Shown: positions 1 through 13,151 of the stretch, piece by piece
Layout: every line of letters begins with the position of its first letter
Position numbering within the stretch: the stretch's first letter is position 1
Source of the DNA: Voacanga thouarsii
Taxonomy: Eukaryota > Streptophyta > Magnoliopsida > Gentianales > Apocynaceae
Length of the DNA: 64,000 nucleotides
Reading direction: 5' to 3'
Assembly: GCA_026120185.1 (NCBI GenBank)
Contig: JANUWF010001190.1
Coordinates: 620,001-684,000 of the forward strand
The notes under the pieces: model-generated
The model's database searches: none
What the model saw: only the letters and a program-made list of their open reading frames with translations
What the model was told of the DNA's origin: nothing
Program-made: the position numbers and the translations under genes

Positions 1-195
1 TTTTTATGAGATGATCTGCAACCAAATGTTGCTGGTTTTTGCTCGGTGTATATGAGGGGCTATATATAGAACTTCCTTTTAAAAAAGGTTGATCCTGTTT
101 TGTTGACCCAAGTTGGCTTGATTTTCTTTTCTTTTCTTGTTTTTTTTTCCTTCTGTTTATTTATTCTAAGACGTGCACACCATTTTTATTATTTA

Positions 196-510
196 CTCCC
201 TCGTCCCTATTTATCTGTTACAATCAAAAAGTTTTAGGGTCTTTTTTTATTTTTCACATTAAAAAAAATTAAGTATCATTAATATTAATTTTATTATTAT
301 ACCCTTATATTAAATAATTATAAAAAATAAAAATGTAATAACTTTAGAGAGAGTTGAGTAAATAAAACAAGAAAATAATTGTGGAGAACATTAAATTCAA
401 TAATACTTTTAGAATGTATAAATAAAGTTGTATGAATTTAATATACTAACTAATTTTTCTTAAACTGTATAAAGTAATTAATTGTGATAGATAAATAAGG
501 ACAAATAGAG
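196..510. repeat. Stowaway-like MITE, family A
   Basis: A 315-bp non-coding element flanked by TA on both sides (194-195 and 511-512). It begins CTCCCTCGTCCC and ends with the inverted counterpart (GGACAAATAGAG). The interior closely resembles the element at 15163-15973 once the inner insertion there is removed. TA duplication and CTCCCTCxGTCC-type termini are typical of Tc1/mariner-derived Stowaway MITEs. Confidence 0.75.
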
Positions 511-1573
511 TACTATTATTACAAGGTTATCCTTGTAATTGACTAATTTGCTCCACCCTATTGGAATTCTTTGACTGTCCAGATCCGATCTGGGTCCTAT
601 ATTCAATTTTCATTTATATTTAAAGACAATTCAACTTAACTAATTCTTTTAAAAATTTTTTAAATTGCTGTCTAAAAGCCAAAATATAATTAATTAGATT
701 TATTACGCTGTTATTAATTAAAGATGACGACAAAAAAGATATGAAGAAGACTTTATTGTGTTTGTTTCGTTAGTTATTTACTTTACTTAAAGTCACCATA
801 AATTTATGAAATGGGACATTTTCTATGTTAATATAGGTATTTGGCCCACTTGGATAAGCTGATTAATGAATTGTTTTTATTACCACAAAAACAAAATCAA
901 TTTGCCGTTGGAGGCAAAGCCAAAGGATTTTGTATAAAATAATATTATATTTATTTCATATTATTTAATTTTTTAATTATCTATACACATATTAAAAATA
1001 TTGAAATTAATAAGTATTTTTTTATATTTTTAAATTTATTTATAACAAATATAAGAATAAATAATTATTTACGAATTTTTTATTTTTTCATTAAATATAA
1101 TTTAATTAAAATAAAAAAATATTAATTATTAATATACGTGAATATATAAAAAATTAGATATTATAAAATAAAATATAAAGATTAAATAATATGAAATAGA
1201 AGGAGTTAGATGAGTTTCTAAAAAAGAAAAATTGAAGAATGCAATAAGCATTTACAAGATTTTAAAAAGAAAAAAAAAATACACCATTCGTCCTTGAGTA
1301 TACTTATATTGACCACCTTTTCCTCGGTCGGTGCACAGCCAATTTTTTGTTCACAAGAACTCCTTTTTGTTAGTATTAAATTTGAGTAAACACCCATTAC
1401 GTGTTCTCATTAATTATTTCTGTATTGGATCCTACTTTTGTCTTTTGTTGTTAATTCTGAATGACGTCTCTCCCTGCCTTGGCTCTGTTTTTGTTCCCTC
1501 CCTTGGGACCTTACTTTTGTATTAATTCTCAATAACGTCCTGTTGCAAGTCTCTTATTATCTCTTTTTAAGTT
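511..1573. other. AT-rich intergenic DNA, no gene seen
   Basis: Very AT-rich sequence with short runs of A and T and no reading frame that resembles a known protein. The small frame at 1331-1525 has no recognisable domain and is probably chance. Confidence 0.6.
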
Positions 1574-1840
1574 CTCTTTTCGTCTCATAATATAAATTGT
1601 TTGACTTAATTTCACACATATTAAGATTTTTAAAAACAAAATGACTTCATATTTTCTCTTCCTAAAATATTCTTATTTAAATGTCTTGGAAACAAAATAA
1701 GATATGAGAGAGAAAGCGAATAATAAATGAGGATAAAAATATAAAAATAATTTTAAAACTTTTTTAAAAAGTCCCAAATGACTTATAATTTGAGACAATA
1801 AAAATAGTCTCTAACGACTTATATTATGGAGCGGAATGAA
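1574..1840. repeat. Stowaway-like MITE, family B, decayed
   Basis: The left end (CTCTTTTCGTCTCATAATAT) and right end (ACTTATATTATGGAGCGGA) are inverted relatives of each other and of the cleaner copy at 16249-16525. A TA follows the right end at 1841-1842; the left TA is no longer visible. About 267 bp, non-coding. Confidence 0.6.
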
Positions 1841-2561
1841 TAATATTTAGTACAAATTCCTCACTATTGTTATTTTAAAATCCTATAGAATAAACAAATT
1901 GTAAGATGTATAAAGAAGAATTAAAAATCAAATTCATAATTTTATAGAAATATGATCATCTACAAACTTACTCTTTGTCTCTATATCATATGTTACGTTA
2001 ACTTTTTTTTATTAAGTATGCACATGAAAAGACTACAATGGTGAAAATTTAGGTACATTTGGGAACCTTTACTTCCTAGTTCAAAATTCATTTTAATTTA
2101 AAATTATTATTATTTAAATAATTTTTATATTTTTAATAATTATTATATATTTATAACATATTATATTTTTTTTAGTCTTATTTAGATTTTGTCTTATTTT
2201 TATTATATTTAATTAAATTCATTTTAGATTAATTATTTTCCAAGTAGCCCGTTGGCTTCCTCGTCTTTGACACAAGGATCCATTATCATTTGGACAAATT
2301 CAAAATCAAGTGTATTTGGATTACATTTATTTTTAAAAAAATTATAAATATTATTTTTTATAAATCTAAAAACTGATTTACATGAAGTAAATAATAAATT
2401 ATTAATATCTTACATTAAATTTATTTTTTATTAAAATAAGAAAGAAGCAATATTTTTTAAAAAGAATTTGTATAAAAAAAAAAAAGCCTATCACCGCTTA
2501 GCTTTGAAAAGGAAACCAAAAAAACAAAAAAATGCCTACCTACCGTGTTTAATAGACTATT

Positions 2562-2564
<3 letters not shown>
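1841..2564. other. AT-rich intergenic DNA
   Basis: No gene seen. Positions about 2085-2240 hold one copy of a dispersed AT-rich block (alternating AATTTAAATAATTTT and ATTATATATTTATAA motifs). Relatives occur near 2730-2920, 10670-10880, 19795-19940, 42305-42510 and, inverted, 61280-61460. It is probably a decayed MITE family. Confidence 0.45.

Positions 2565-2626
<62 letters not shown>
2565..2626. repeat. (TA)n microsatellite
   Basis: An uninterrupted TA dinucleotide run of about 30 units. Tyr-Ile repeat peptides predicted across it on either strand are artefacts of the repeat. Confidence 0.95.
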
Positions 2627-2629
<3 letters not shown>

Positions 2630-5329
2630 CTAACACCTTATATATCCCAGAAAAGGTCCACGTTTCATGTCCCATTCTATTCAGAAGGTAATGCAAACTG
2701 GTTCAATACATTATATTTGAATAAAAATTCTTTTTAATCTAAATTAAAATTTTAATTTAAAATAATATTAATTTAAATAATTTTTATTTTTTAAAAATTA
2801 TTATATATTTATAATAAATTATATATATTATTAATAATTAAATCTTATATTTAATAATATTTTATTAAATTTTTATAAATTTATCTCAATTTAATTTTTA
2901 TCTAAGTACAGCTTAATAATTATACTTTTGTTTTCCACAAATTCCATAAAATTAATAAAGGGAAGTTTGCCTTCAATAATTTTCCAAATTAAAAGGAAAG
3001 TCAAAAGAGATTTGCAGGAAGATTTATGCTGGGTCCCTCATCCAGTCAAGTATGACGACAAGAACATAAAAAAAATCGATGACTCGATAGGGTCAAGAAA
3101 ATTGAAGGTTGCATGTTTGGCTGGCCAATTTTGTCCAACTGAAAATATAATTTCACAGTGGTTGCCGTGTGAACATTCTAAAGCTAAACCGGGAATTTTA
3201 AGCACCGCCGGCCGGAGGCGCCGCCTCCAACTACTTTCTTCCTCGCGTGGACGGAAGGATCCTTGTCTACATCTCTTGGATGCCCGACATAAAAGTGTTT
3301 AACAAAATGAAACATATATTTCCCATTATATATAATCAAACATTAATGAACTCGAATTAATTTTTTCCCCAAATGCTTGCTCAAAAAACAACTCTATTCA
3401 GCATATTTTGGCCTTCCCCTATATGAGTTTTTAGTTATTGCCATATACGTGCCGCCTCTGCTTTTGTCCTTTTCTTTCTCTAACTTTTTATTCGTAACAG
3501 TATTATTTTAAAAAGGAAAATTTTTGGATAAACTCGAATGCATAAATATATTGTACCATTCTAAAAATATACAATTTTCATTGCATATTGTACAATATTT
3601 AATACATTAGTCCACGATGAATCGAGTCCACCTAAATATTTCTCTTTTAAAAAGGAAAAGTGTAAAGCATTTTTCATATAAGTACACACAAAATTCATTA
3701 CTCAATATTATAAATTTCTCACAATAAAAAGAACGATATTAATCTTTATTATTTTTCATTTTAAAAGTAAAAAACTTATATCTCAATTTTATAGTTTTAC
3801 AAAAAAGTAATAGTTTAGTTAATTTAAAAATATGTTTTATTAAAGATGAAGTCATATATGTACATTTCGTCCACAATGGTTGTAATAATAGCACAATATT
3901 TCCACGTACCTATTTCTTCAATAAATAAGTCATTTTCTTCTTTCTGGTAGGAAAATATTCTATACCTAATTTTCTAGTCAAAATTACGATTAAAAATGAA
4001 TTAAATCTTTTCGCATGATAATATTTTCCCCCCAGAAATGCACATCTATTATTGAAAAGAAATCAGTTCAAGCAAATACCCAGAGACTGTATCAACGACA
4101 TTCACAAGATAATTTTAATAAGTTAATAATTATTTAAAAATAAATATTAATTTATTCAAAGAATACTTGTCAGAAAAAAAATATATATATTTTTAGGGAA
4201 TGAAAGCTAGCCGGCGAGCCAATTCACTAGTCCCATAACATATATCAAAAGGTAACAGACATCGATGGAAAACCTGAATCGGCATTTACAGTCTTTTTCT
4301 GAATTAGACACCATAACAGTCGATAGCTCCATCTTACCACTTCAAGAGAGTAAATCCTCTCAATTTTTTTCTCAAAAAAGAAACTATATATCGAGAATAG
4401 TTAACATCATTCTATCCAAACTAAATGATTATTCTTAGTGCCTAAGACAAGATTAGTTGCCATAATCTTTTTGTTTCGATCAGTTTAACGTCATTTTTGA
4501 AATAATGAGCTTCCAGAACCGGTAAGAGTCTCGAAGCGGTGATATTTTCCGGCTTTCGCACTCGAAAATGAACCTTGTAATGGGACAAAGATTTTTCAGA
4601 CAATCATAGAAAGTAGAAACTCGATTCTTCATCAGCAGAATTGTTGCCATGATTAACCCTTTATCCTTCTTTGTTGTAATGTACTGGAAGCTGGAGAAGA
4701 CGTAACTCATTTCTCTCAGTATCAGCAGTGTCTTTCCATTTTTTTGTAGGTATCTTTAACTATCAAAGTCGCCATGGGAGACCATACCACCAAATTGTCG
4801 ATTGCCATCATAAGCAACACACAGTCCTGTGGTTGCTGTCTATATCGCCAACAAGAACGGATTTGATCTCATTTTATTATAATATTCTGTGTTCACAATC
4901 TTAAAACCAGAATTATACCAATGGGAGAAAAATGTTGCTAAGTAATTCCAATATATCTTTTTCAGATTAGTTGAGCAGACCTTTTTTTTTTAACTTACAG
5001 ATGTTTCTTTTAATTCACATGATTACTCGAAGGAAGCTTCTGTGTGAAGATGAGCATTTCGACAAACACCTTTTATCGAATAAAAATTGTCATTTTAAAT
5101 CATGAGTTAAAATTTTTTTACTATTAACTCAACAGTAATCTTTTACATAAGCAAAGTCTATCACTACTTTATACACACTCTTCATCTCAAATTGACTGTC
5201 CATATTCGATTTGGCAAAAAAAAATTAATTAATTAAAAAAAAAAAGGCAGGAGGGAGAAAGATTGAACAATATATACCAATTATACTACTTTATTTTTAC
5301 TAATTATGGAGATACTAGTAGGTCGCCAG
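2627..5329. other. Intergenic DNA, no recognisable gene
   Basis: Mostly AT-rich, with a more GC-rich patch at about 3180-3300 (GCCGGCCGGAGGCGCCGCC). A 124-codon frame at 2928-3302 (+) has no recognisable domain. The 4480-4890 stretch has near-normal base composition, and short minus-strand frames there look coding-like but are broken and unidentified; it may be a pseudogene. Confidence 0.4.
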
Positions 5330-5665
5330 GTGACAATACTGTTAACTTAGGTCCTGGATTCACCTTCCCTAGGTGAGGTCCCGCAAGGGGATGTAACTCT
5401 AGTAATTAATGGTTCCTCAGAAAATTCTAATCCTTACATAGCTCAAGTTTCAACAAGCCTTATTCTCTAGGAACAGCAAGGAAAGTGTGGACTTAGTTGA
5501 GCCAAAGGTTTTGCACATTGAGCTAAATGACCATGGTTCAAGAGATGACATCGGAGGGCATCATCATAGCTAGAGTTTGGCAGATTTGGTAACTCCAGAT
5601 ACTCATGTATTGGCCTTGATTTGGAAAGTTAGCGCATAGTAATCAACAACCACTAATTAGGCAAT
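5330..5665 (+). pseudogene. Possible broken exon or pseudogene, unidentified
   Basis: Base composition rises and reading-frame fragments switch between frames. One fragment includes EVPQGDVTLVINGSSENSN, and a second in another frame includes SVDLVEPKVLHIELNDHGS followed by DTHVLALIWKVSA. Stops and frame changes interrupt it. I do not recognise the family. It could be the remnant of a host gene or of a retrotransposon; the only support is that amino-acid composition becomes protein-like over about 110 codons inside AT-rich surroundings. Confidence 0.25.
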
Positions 5666-5699
5666 AAGGTGCAGACTTTGATATTCTCAACAACGTAAC

Positions 5700-7812
5700 A
5701 TCTCAAATAGTTAAACTACCATATCAAGCTACAGAAGATATACAAGTTAGAATTTTTTTATAAAAATCAGTTTTATTTAAAAAAAAAATTTATCTATACA
5801 TCATCACTTAGTTGATTACGATCAAAATTTAAATTTGAATTGCAACAATAAGTTACATGTCTCAAAAAGAAGGGAAAAAAAAAAGCAAAGAGTCAAGATT
5901 TCAAAATTATATGAAGATCTAATCTAATCAGATGAGGATGGCTACGCTGATTTGATGATTACACACTTGTTCTATCTAAGAAGGAAAAGAGGATTAGAGG
6001 TTTTTAATTGTCTAAACATTCTATGATTACTAGACAAACCGTCATAAATTTTTTATTGTAACTATCTTTTCTACTTTCGCGCTCTCTGTATTTTTTTCTT
6101 TTTGTCAATCTCAATTTAAAAAAAAAAATCCATATGGGGTGGTTTGTTTTAAAGAAAAAAAAAAGGACTAATTAAGGAGGATAGTATTAAAGTCAATTAA
6201 GGAACTTATATTTAAAATTTTACTATAAAATATATATTTTATAGAAATAGATATTTAAAGATGAAAATATGAATAGTCGATTAAGAGTGGAAGGAGTATT
6301 ATTGTTTGGTAGAGCATTGATTCTCAAGTCCCACAGAATGGGAGTTTGGTGTGAAAAAATTGTCAATATTTAGTGAAATTTGTTTTCTGACTAAATGCAA
6401 AAAGAACTAAAATCATGTTGGATAGATTTGGATCTTTTAACTTCCCATTGGGGGAGCAATTGGAAGTGACACAGAGCTTCCCCCCACAACTAATGATTTA
6501 TCATTTATATATCTCCTAAGTGATTTTTTAGTTATAATCAATTTTGGTCTATGGACCCACTCTGAGGCGGATACAGTGGAGGAGGGAGATGGCATAAAAA
6601 ATTTATTTTTATCTTAAAAAATTATAAAATTTTCTCATAAATTTTATTTTTGTCACCCATTTTTTTTGGTTAAAAAAATTTTCTAATATATTTTATTATA
6701 TAATTACCTCGCTCCAATTTAAATTTCTCATTCGGTCTCTACTCACTCACTCACTAAACATAGTATGTATTAGCGAGATAAATTCATAAATAAACTAACA
6801 AAGTTTATCACGTAAAAACTAGTTCAGTGTCCCTTAAATAATATTTTGCGATCAAAATTTGTACTTGTAAAAAAAGTAATAATAAAAAATAATTAAAAAA
6901 ATTCATTGAGAACTCCCTCGACCAAAAGAATGGATTGAATTAACCGTGGACCGTGTCTATAAATAATTAAATATATTAGTTCGATCATGAAAGCTACAAC
7001 TACTTTGCCTCAGGTTGATAGATCTTCTTGTTTAATTTTCATATACTTTCAAAACCTTAGATTTTCCCCTTGAAGGAGAAAACCCTAGATTAGTAGTTAA
7101 CTTGGATCTTTGTTATCAAAATATCTTGAGCTGCCAACTGCACATATAAAATCATATTCTATACATAGCAGCATGATGGTTATTTTGATGCCAAACTTTT
7201 AACTTGTTATGACAATTCCAAGGTACATTAATATATTTGGAGGTAGAAATCCATAAATTGTATACAAATCAATCCATCAAACATTAATATATTTGGAATA
7301 CAAAATCAAAGTTCAGAAGTAGAAGATTATTTATTCAATTAGAATTCCAAAAAATGGGCAAAGATTTTACCATATCAAGAAAGGAAATGTTTGAGTAAAT
7401 TATGTAAAAAATTTCAAGAATAGCTGGAAATTTTATTGAAAAAATCATTTGTCACATTTAGTTTTTGAGCAATTGCCTTTCTTGTTTTTGCATTTGGTTT
7501 TCCTATTTGAAAGATAAGATATTTTCAAAAAAGAGAAACAACTTTCAATGGTTATGAAATACCAACGGGCAAAATTTGTATAAAATTATTCAAAATATTA
7601 CTACCATTTATTCAAAATTACTCAATTGTTGACGCATCATAAATCTCAAAAAGAATTTCAATAAAAGTGCCTTGGAGAAATTCTAAAAACCCCAGTGATA
7701 GAGCTCAAGACTTGCGGTTTTTTTTTTTTTTTTTTTCTTTTGTGAAGAGCTCAAGCCTTGCTAGAAAGCCCAAGTCTGATAGCCAATATTTGAACCCGGT
7801 GTGTCAAAGGAG
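5700..7812. other. Intergenic DNA, no gene seen
   Basis: AT-rich, with poly-A and poly-T runs (for example a run of T near 7720-7735). No recognisable coding region, RNA gene or element boundary. Confidence 0.5.
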
Positions 7813-8018
7813 TAGGGATGGCAATATACCTGCTTAAATCGGGAACTCAATCTTGTCTTACTCGGTTGAGTCGAGAATTCTCCAATTTAAGTTGGGATGG
7901 GGTTGGGGATGGGTTTCATTCCTCAGCCAGCCAATTAGGGGTGGGCCGAGAACGAGAACGGGGATTGCATAAACTTCGACCGGATTTGTCTCCCACACGC
8001 ATATATATATAGATGTCG

Positions 8019-8059
<41 letters not shown>

Positions 8060-8461
8060 ACATATGATTATATATGTATATATATAGGTAGACTATATAT
8101 GTATAAAAAAATTAAAAAAATAGAAGAGAAGAGAAAAAAAGAAAAAAATTATAAATTATAAATTTTATTTTTATTAATTTAGTAATATAATTAATGCGTG
8201 AACCATTAGAAACCACCACAAAAGTTTTCAAAATAATTAAAAAATTTTGAATAAAAATATATCGAAGACAAAAAAATTTTCTAAAAAGATCTTTAAAAAT
8301 TTGTCCTTCCGCTTCCCCGTTAGATCGGAATCGGGGATTGTTTTGTACATAACGGGAATCCCTACCTTTTCCTATGATGGGAAAGAACCATAGACAAGAA
8401 AACGCAAAGTATGCAAGGACGGAACCAGAATTTCCAATCTCCGGCCCCGTTGCCATCCCTA
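7813..8461. mobile_element. hAT-like non-autonomous element
   Basis: A 649-bp element with perfect 12-bp terminal inverted repeats, TAGGGATGGCAA at the left and TTGCCATCCCTA at the right. Subterminal GGGGATxGGG motifs appear in both orientations (for example GGTTGGGGATGGG and CGGAATCGGGGATTG). The centre has a TA-rich block at about 8000-8095. It has no transposase frame. Similar TAGGGATGGCAA-ended elements in plants are usually placed in the hAT group, but I cannot see a matching 8-bp target duplication, so the superfamily call is tentative. Confidence 0.65.
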
Positions 8462-9196
8462 GAGCAGACAGATTCTTTTGTCAAATTATAGACTGGTTCA
8501 AACATTTCTCCTAAGCTATATACAATTTATCAAATTCCATTATTTTCATATTCTAATTTTTAAAAATTATATAAAAAATAAAATAACTTGGAGTTTTACT
8601 TGGGAAAAGAATTTATGACCTCATTAATTTACACAAAAAAGGGAATGAAGCAAAAACGGAGAGGGACATCAGGTGACCTCCAAAAGGAAAGCAACAAAAG
8701 CGACGGCAAGATATCACACACAGCAAACCCTATCCCCAACCCCTCCCCATTCCTTCTCAAATGATAAGCCCTGCCAGCCAAAAAAATGCATTTCTGCTAT
8801 CAAAATCATATTTTTGGTCCCTTCAGATTGCTACCCACGCTCCATAAAAGAGCATTTGTCCTTTCTTTTATACATCAATTTCCATATTAATTGTTCCTTT
8901 GAAATTTCAAAGTAAAACTACTTGTATACTCATCAATAATCTAAAAAAGTATATATGTAAAGACGACTCAGAAACATAAAATTAAAAAGATAAGCTATAT
9001 GGTTGAAAAAAAAAATTAAAGTAGTGAAAAGTGAGATTGAGATAATTTTTTTAAAAAATAAATTTTAATATAAGATTGAAAATTAAAAAAAAAAAAAAAG
9101 AGAGAGAGGGAATAGACTCCACCTACTACACCTGAATCCATCCTTATATATACAAGTATTAAATGATAGAAACCTTTAAGACTTTCTATAGAATTA
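8462..9196. other. Intergenic DNA, no gene seen
   Basis: AT-rich. An 80-codon frame at 8673-8915 (+) has no recognisable domain. A purine-rich tract occupies about 9087-9112. Confidence 0.5.
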
Positions 9197-9512
9197 TTCC
9201 GCCGTCCCCTAATAATTTTAAATAAGATTTTTATTCTGATTTATTCATCTCATTAACAAATCAAATATTATATTAATTATTATTTTTTTATAAATATTAT
9301 TCTTTAATACAATGAATATTATATACTTGTAGTAAAAAATAAAAATAAATTAAATATATATACAACACGTAAAGTTTTGAAACTTAATTATTCCTTATTA
9401 AAAAGATCGATTCTTTAAAGATAAAATAAAAAATATTAATTAGTAAAAAAATATTTTTTAAAAAATTTATAAATTAATTAAAATAAACAGATAAAAAAGA
9501 AACGAAAAAAAT
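9197..9512. repeat. Stowaway-like MITE, family C
   Basis: Begins TTCCGCCGTCCCC after a TA (9195-9196) and ends near AAACAGATAAAAAAGAAACG. It is related to the better preserved copies at 11985-12312 and, inverted, 17971-18286. The right boundary is approximate. Confidence 0.5.
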
Positions 9513-9676
9513 ATATAATAATTACTTATCAATACATTATAAATATAATAAAAATTTTCCCCCCAAAATATTAATCCTCGGAGCAACTGTAAAGCCGCAA
9601 AGCTTGAATGAAATCATCAAACGTGTGCATGACAGTAGCCATGAGCTAAATCAGATCACGTGCTTGTCTAATTTCG

Positions 9677-9718
9677 CACACACTCACACTCACACTCACA
9701 CTCACACTCACACACACA
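9677..9718. repeat. (CACACT)n microsatellite
   Basis: Tandem CACTCA/CACACT hexamers giving a Thr-His repeat peptide on the plus strand. Not a gene by itself. Confidence 0.9.
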
Positions 9719-9839
9719 GAGACCAGATCTTTTGCGATCTACCCCATCGGCGACGAAGACCAATTATTGGAGTAATGGCTGTTGTAGCCGTACCCGAAAC
9801 AATCATACTAATAATAATAAGGCAAGGCAGCTGTTAAAT

Positions 9840-10969
9840 CGGATTCAGGTTCTTCGTTTCTCAAAAAACCCCTTTGGACCTTCATGCTGACGAGCTATGA
9901 GGAAAATGAACTTAGGTATCTCCTTAAATACTTATACGGTCTTAGTAACGTTTTTTGTGACTTTGTAATTAAAATCATATTTGAATTTTGAATTTTTAAC
10001 CAATTAAGATCAAATTTAATATTTCAAGATATATTTAGAATTTGAGTTTATATTCAATTTGAACTCAATATTTTAAAGTAAATTTTAAATTTGAATTTTA
10101 GTATAATTAATTAATATCAATATTTATAATCAATTCTAAATACAAGTAATTAATGAACTCGAATCAAGCTTAAATTTATATTATTTGACAAATGTTTAAA
10201 ATGTCTAAGATAAATATTTTATTATATAATATTATTAATTTAATTAACTAATATAAACATATATAATTAACTATATGGGTAAACTTTCAAATCGAATACT
10301 TGAATTCGTACTTGTATTGAATTTGAATTGAATCATCATCGAGTCGAATCCAACAAACTAAAAAAAGTCTTGACTTGCATATAATTTGAATGGGAATTTT
10401 AAGATATACTTAGACTTGTATTATATTTAATTATTTAAAAAAGAATGTAAGCATAATTTTAATTTTTACACAAACTTATGAATATAAAAATTAATATTGT
10501 AATTTAGTTGGAGTCAATTACAAAATTATTAATATTTCACAAATAAAATTAATTTATATTAAATTTATTTTTTGTAAAAAATCTAAAATAATATATGTTT
10601 TTAAAGGAATAGCAATCGAAGTTCTCTTTTCCAAGACAAAATTTATGACTCAAAACCATCATTTGGGAAGCTTAGGCTATATTTTAAGAATAATTTTCTA
10701 TTCTCATCTTAAATTAAAATTTTATTTTAATTTAAAATATTATTATTTTATAATATTATTTTCATTATTCGAGAACTGTAATTTATTCACCATCTATCAT
10801 ACTTTCTCTTTTTAAATCTATCTAATTTCTCTTATTTAATAATTTTTTATAAAATTTATCTTAAATTAATTCCTTCCCCTTACACCATTAGTAATCCATT
10901 TAAGACCTTCCAGAAAGGTTGGAGAATAGTATTATAGGCTGAATAATAGCTTTAGCCTACTGTGGAGGA
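9840..10969. other. AT-rich intergenic DNA
   Basis: Dense AT sequence rich in GAATTTGAATTxAA-type motifs (about 9970-10420), suggesting an old repeated unit. A copy of the dispersed AT-rich block lies near 10670-10880. No gene seen. Confidence 0.5.
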
Positions 10970-11190
10970 CCGGAGGATTGGTACGGGAAGACCGCAGCCA
11001 TTGCAATCCGCGTGCCAGTTCAAAGCTGGTACGTACACCGTGGGGACCGGCAACCGTCTGATCTGCCGCATTATGGGCAGGCAATTAATTATATGCACTG
11101 AAATGTAAAACCGAGAAACAGTCTGGCCGAAAGTTCTGACCGGTTGCGGAATGAGACTGCTTGCCCGTGACCTTTCTAGCTCCCATAGGA
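10970..11190. other. Isolated GC-rich island of unknown origin
   Basis: About 220 bp of clearly higher GC content inside AT-rich DNA, with no long frame. It contains the small hairpin CCAGTTCAAAGCTGG, which resembles a tRNA T-arm or Pol III B box. I could not find a convincing A box or complete tRNA fold, so it is left unassigned. Confidence 0.35.
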
Positions 11191-11273
11191 TAATATATTA
11201 AAAAAAACTAATACTTTTTCGTTTTATATTTTTAAAATTAATAATTAATTTTTTATTTTATTCTTATTTATTA

Positions 11274-11555
11274 TTCTTTTCGTCTCACTAAACTTAACAA
11301 TAATTGATTTGATATAATATTTTATGCAAAAGTAAAAGTTAGAATATAATAATAATATAATATAATATAATATAAAAAATATATAAATCCAACAATATTT
11401 TATGTCAAATTTAAATATATAAAAATAATATATGTGTAGTATATTGATTATTTTATAATAAATTATATAGAAAAACTTTCATTTTAAGGAAAGTGTCAAA
11501 TTTTTTAGGACAACTCAAAATAGTAAGTAAGTCAATGTTATTAAAACGGATGGAA
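11274..11555. repeat. Stowaway-like MITE, family D
   Basis: Begins TTCTTTTCGTCTCACTAAAC after TA (11272-11273) and ends TTAAAACGGATGGAA before TA (11556-11557). The interior resembles the 3' half at 41945-42178 and the 5' half at 50027-50198. Confidence 0.65.
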
Positions 11556-11984
11556 TATAAATTAATGGTATAATTTTTTAAAACTCTTTTCTCTTCTTAC
11601 TTCTTGAAAATTTTTTATTAATCAATAGCTATCATGTTTTTATTATGGGTAAAATATGAATTTTATCTAAATTGTTGTATTATTTTTAACACTTTTAGTC
11701 TGTGTACAAAATGTTTCATAAATAAATATTTTGAAATAGAAGAAATAGTATAATTTTTAAAAAAAATTAGAAGAATGAAAAAGTAAAATTAAAAAAATCT
11801 ATAATTTTTTAAATTTTAAATCATTTGTCTATGTGTTTGATATGAAAAATGTAGATGACAATGATCCTGGCAACATTTGTCTCTCTGACAAATGAGGACG
11901 GAATAAGAAATTTAAATGTTAAGGAATAACATAAAAGAATATAAATTGAAAATTTTCTAAATCATTTAGATGGCTAAAAAGTTA

Positions 11985-12312
11985 TTTTCTCAATCCTTTT
12001 TATCTGTCTATTTTTATTAAAAAAAATTCTCAATTTATCATCCCATTAACAAATCAAAACGATATTAATTGATTTTTTTTTTCACAAATATCCCTCTTTA
12101 ATATAATAAATATTGTACATTTGTAGTGAAAAATATAAGTAAATTAAATATGCGTACTACATATAAAACTTTAAAATTTGATTACTCCTTAATAAAGAGA
12201 GAGATTTTTTTAGAGTAAATAGAAAATGTTAATTAATTAATTAAAAAATCTTATTTTTCTTAAAACTTGTGAATCGATTAGAATAGACCGATAAAAGAAA
12301 CGAAATGAGGAG
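11985..12312. repeat. Stowaway-like MITE, family C
   Basis: TA-flanked (11983-11984 and 12313-12314). The left end contains CCTTTTTATCTGTCTATTTT and the right end contains the inverted GATAAAAGAAACGAAATGAG. It resembles 17971-18286 in reverse orientation. 328 bp, non-coding. Confidence 0.7.
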
Positions 12313-12314
12313 TA

Positions 12315-13151
12315 ATTTTTTAAAAAAAGAAAAAAAAAATATAAGGTTTTAAAAATTTTGTGAGTAATCCACGCTGCATGCGCCTGCTGAAAAGTGTACC
12401 TCTTTAATATGTAGGATTAGGTTAAGATTGACAAAAATATATGTATATTCTACGTATATACATACGTGCAGGTACGCGTCATTTGTATAAATGACAAATA
12501 TAATACTACTACTAATCAGGGATGTATCCAGGGAATGAAGGTTCCATTCATATTCAACTAGTTTGATTTTCGGTGCGTACGAATTATTATAACTTACATG
12601 AATTCAATGAATTTAAATATTTTTTGTATTTTATTTTAAAAAAATATTATTATTTTATTTTGAAAAAAAATAGTAATTTTAATTTGAATTCAATAGGATC
12701 ACATTTAATAAATTTAGATAATTTTCATCTGAATTTAATGTATTCAAATAACTTTCACATTTGATGTAAAGATAAATTTTTGAGATTACATATTTTCTTT
12801 GTAAACTTAAGTATTGAGTTAATCATTTTGAATACATTGATTGTTGATTATTCCTAAAAGATGATATTTAGTCAAAGAAAATTTTTTAAATTCTCTTCAA
12901 CCATAGACTACCGGTGTGAAGAATTAAAGGTACTACATGTCACTATTATACAAAGCCAAATGTCGTAACGAGAGGATATATATATATATATATGAGAGAG
13001 AGAGATATATATATTTTTCTTGAAAGCAAATTAAGATTTTTATAGATATTTTAATAATTTTCCCATTTATACATTTTTTAAAAATATTATAATTTTTTCT
13101 TTTTTATAATTTATCCTTAACTCTAAATTTTTCATTCCACCTTAAAAATTA
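12315..13151. other. AT-rich intergenic DNA
   Basis: No gene recognised. Contains a TA/GA mixed microsatellite at about 12978-13016. Confidence 0.5.

Noticed and set aside
2457..2737. Tyr-Ile repeat peptides on both strands
   Set aside because: They run through a TA microsatellite; no flanking domain.
2928..3302. 124-codon plus-strand frame
   Set aside because: No recognisable domain, mixed composition, no promoter or splice evidence; treated as chance.
6306..6350. tRNA-like string GGTAGAGCATTGATTCTCAA
   Set aside because: It resembles a D-arm and anticodon loop, but no acceptor stem or T-arm can be paired, so it is not a tRNA gene.
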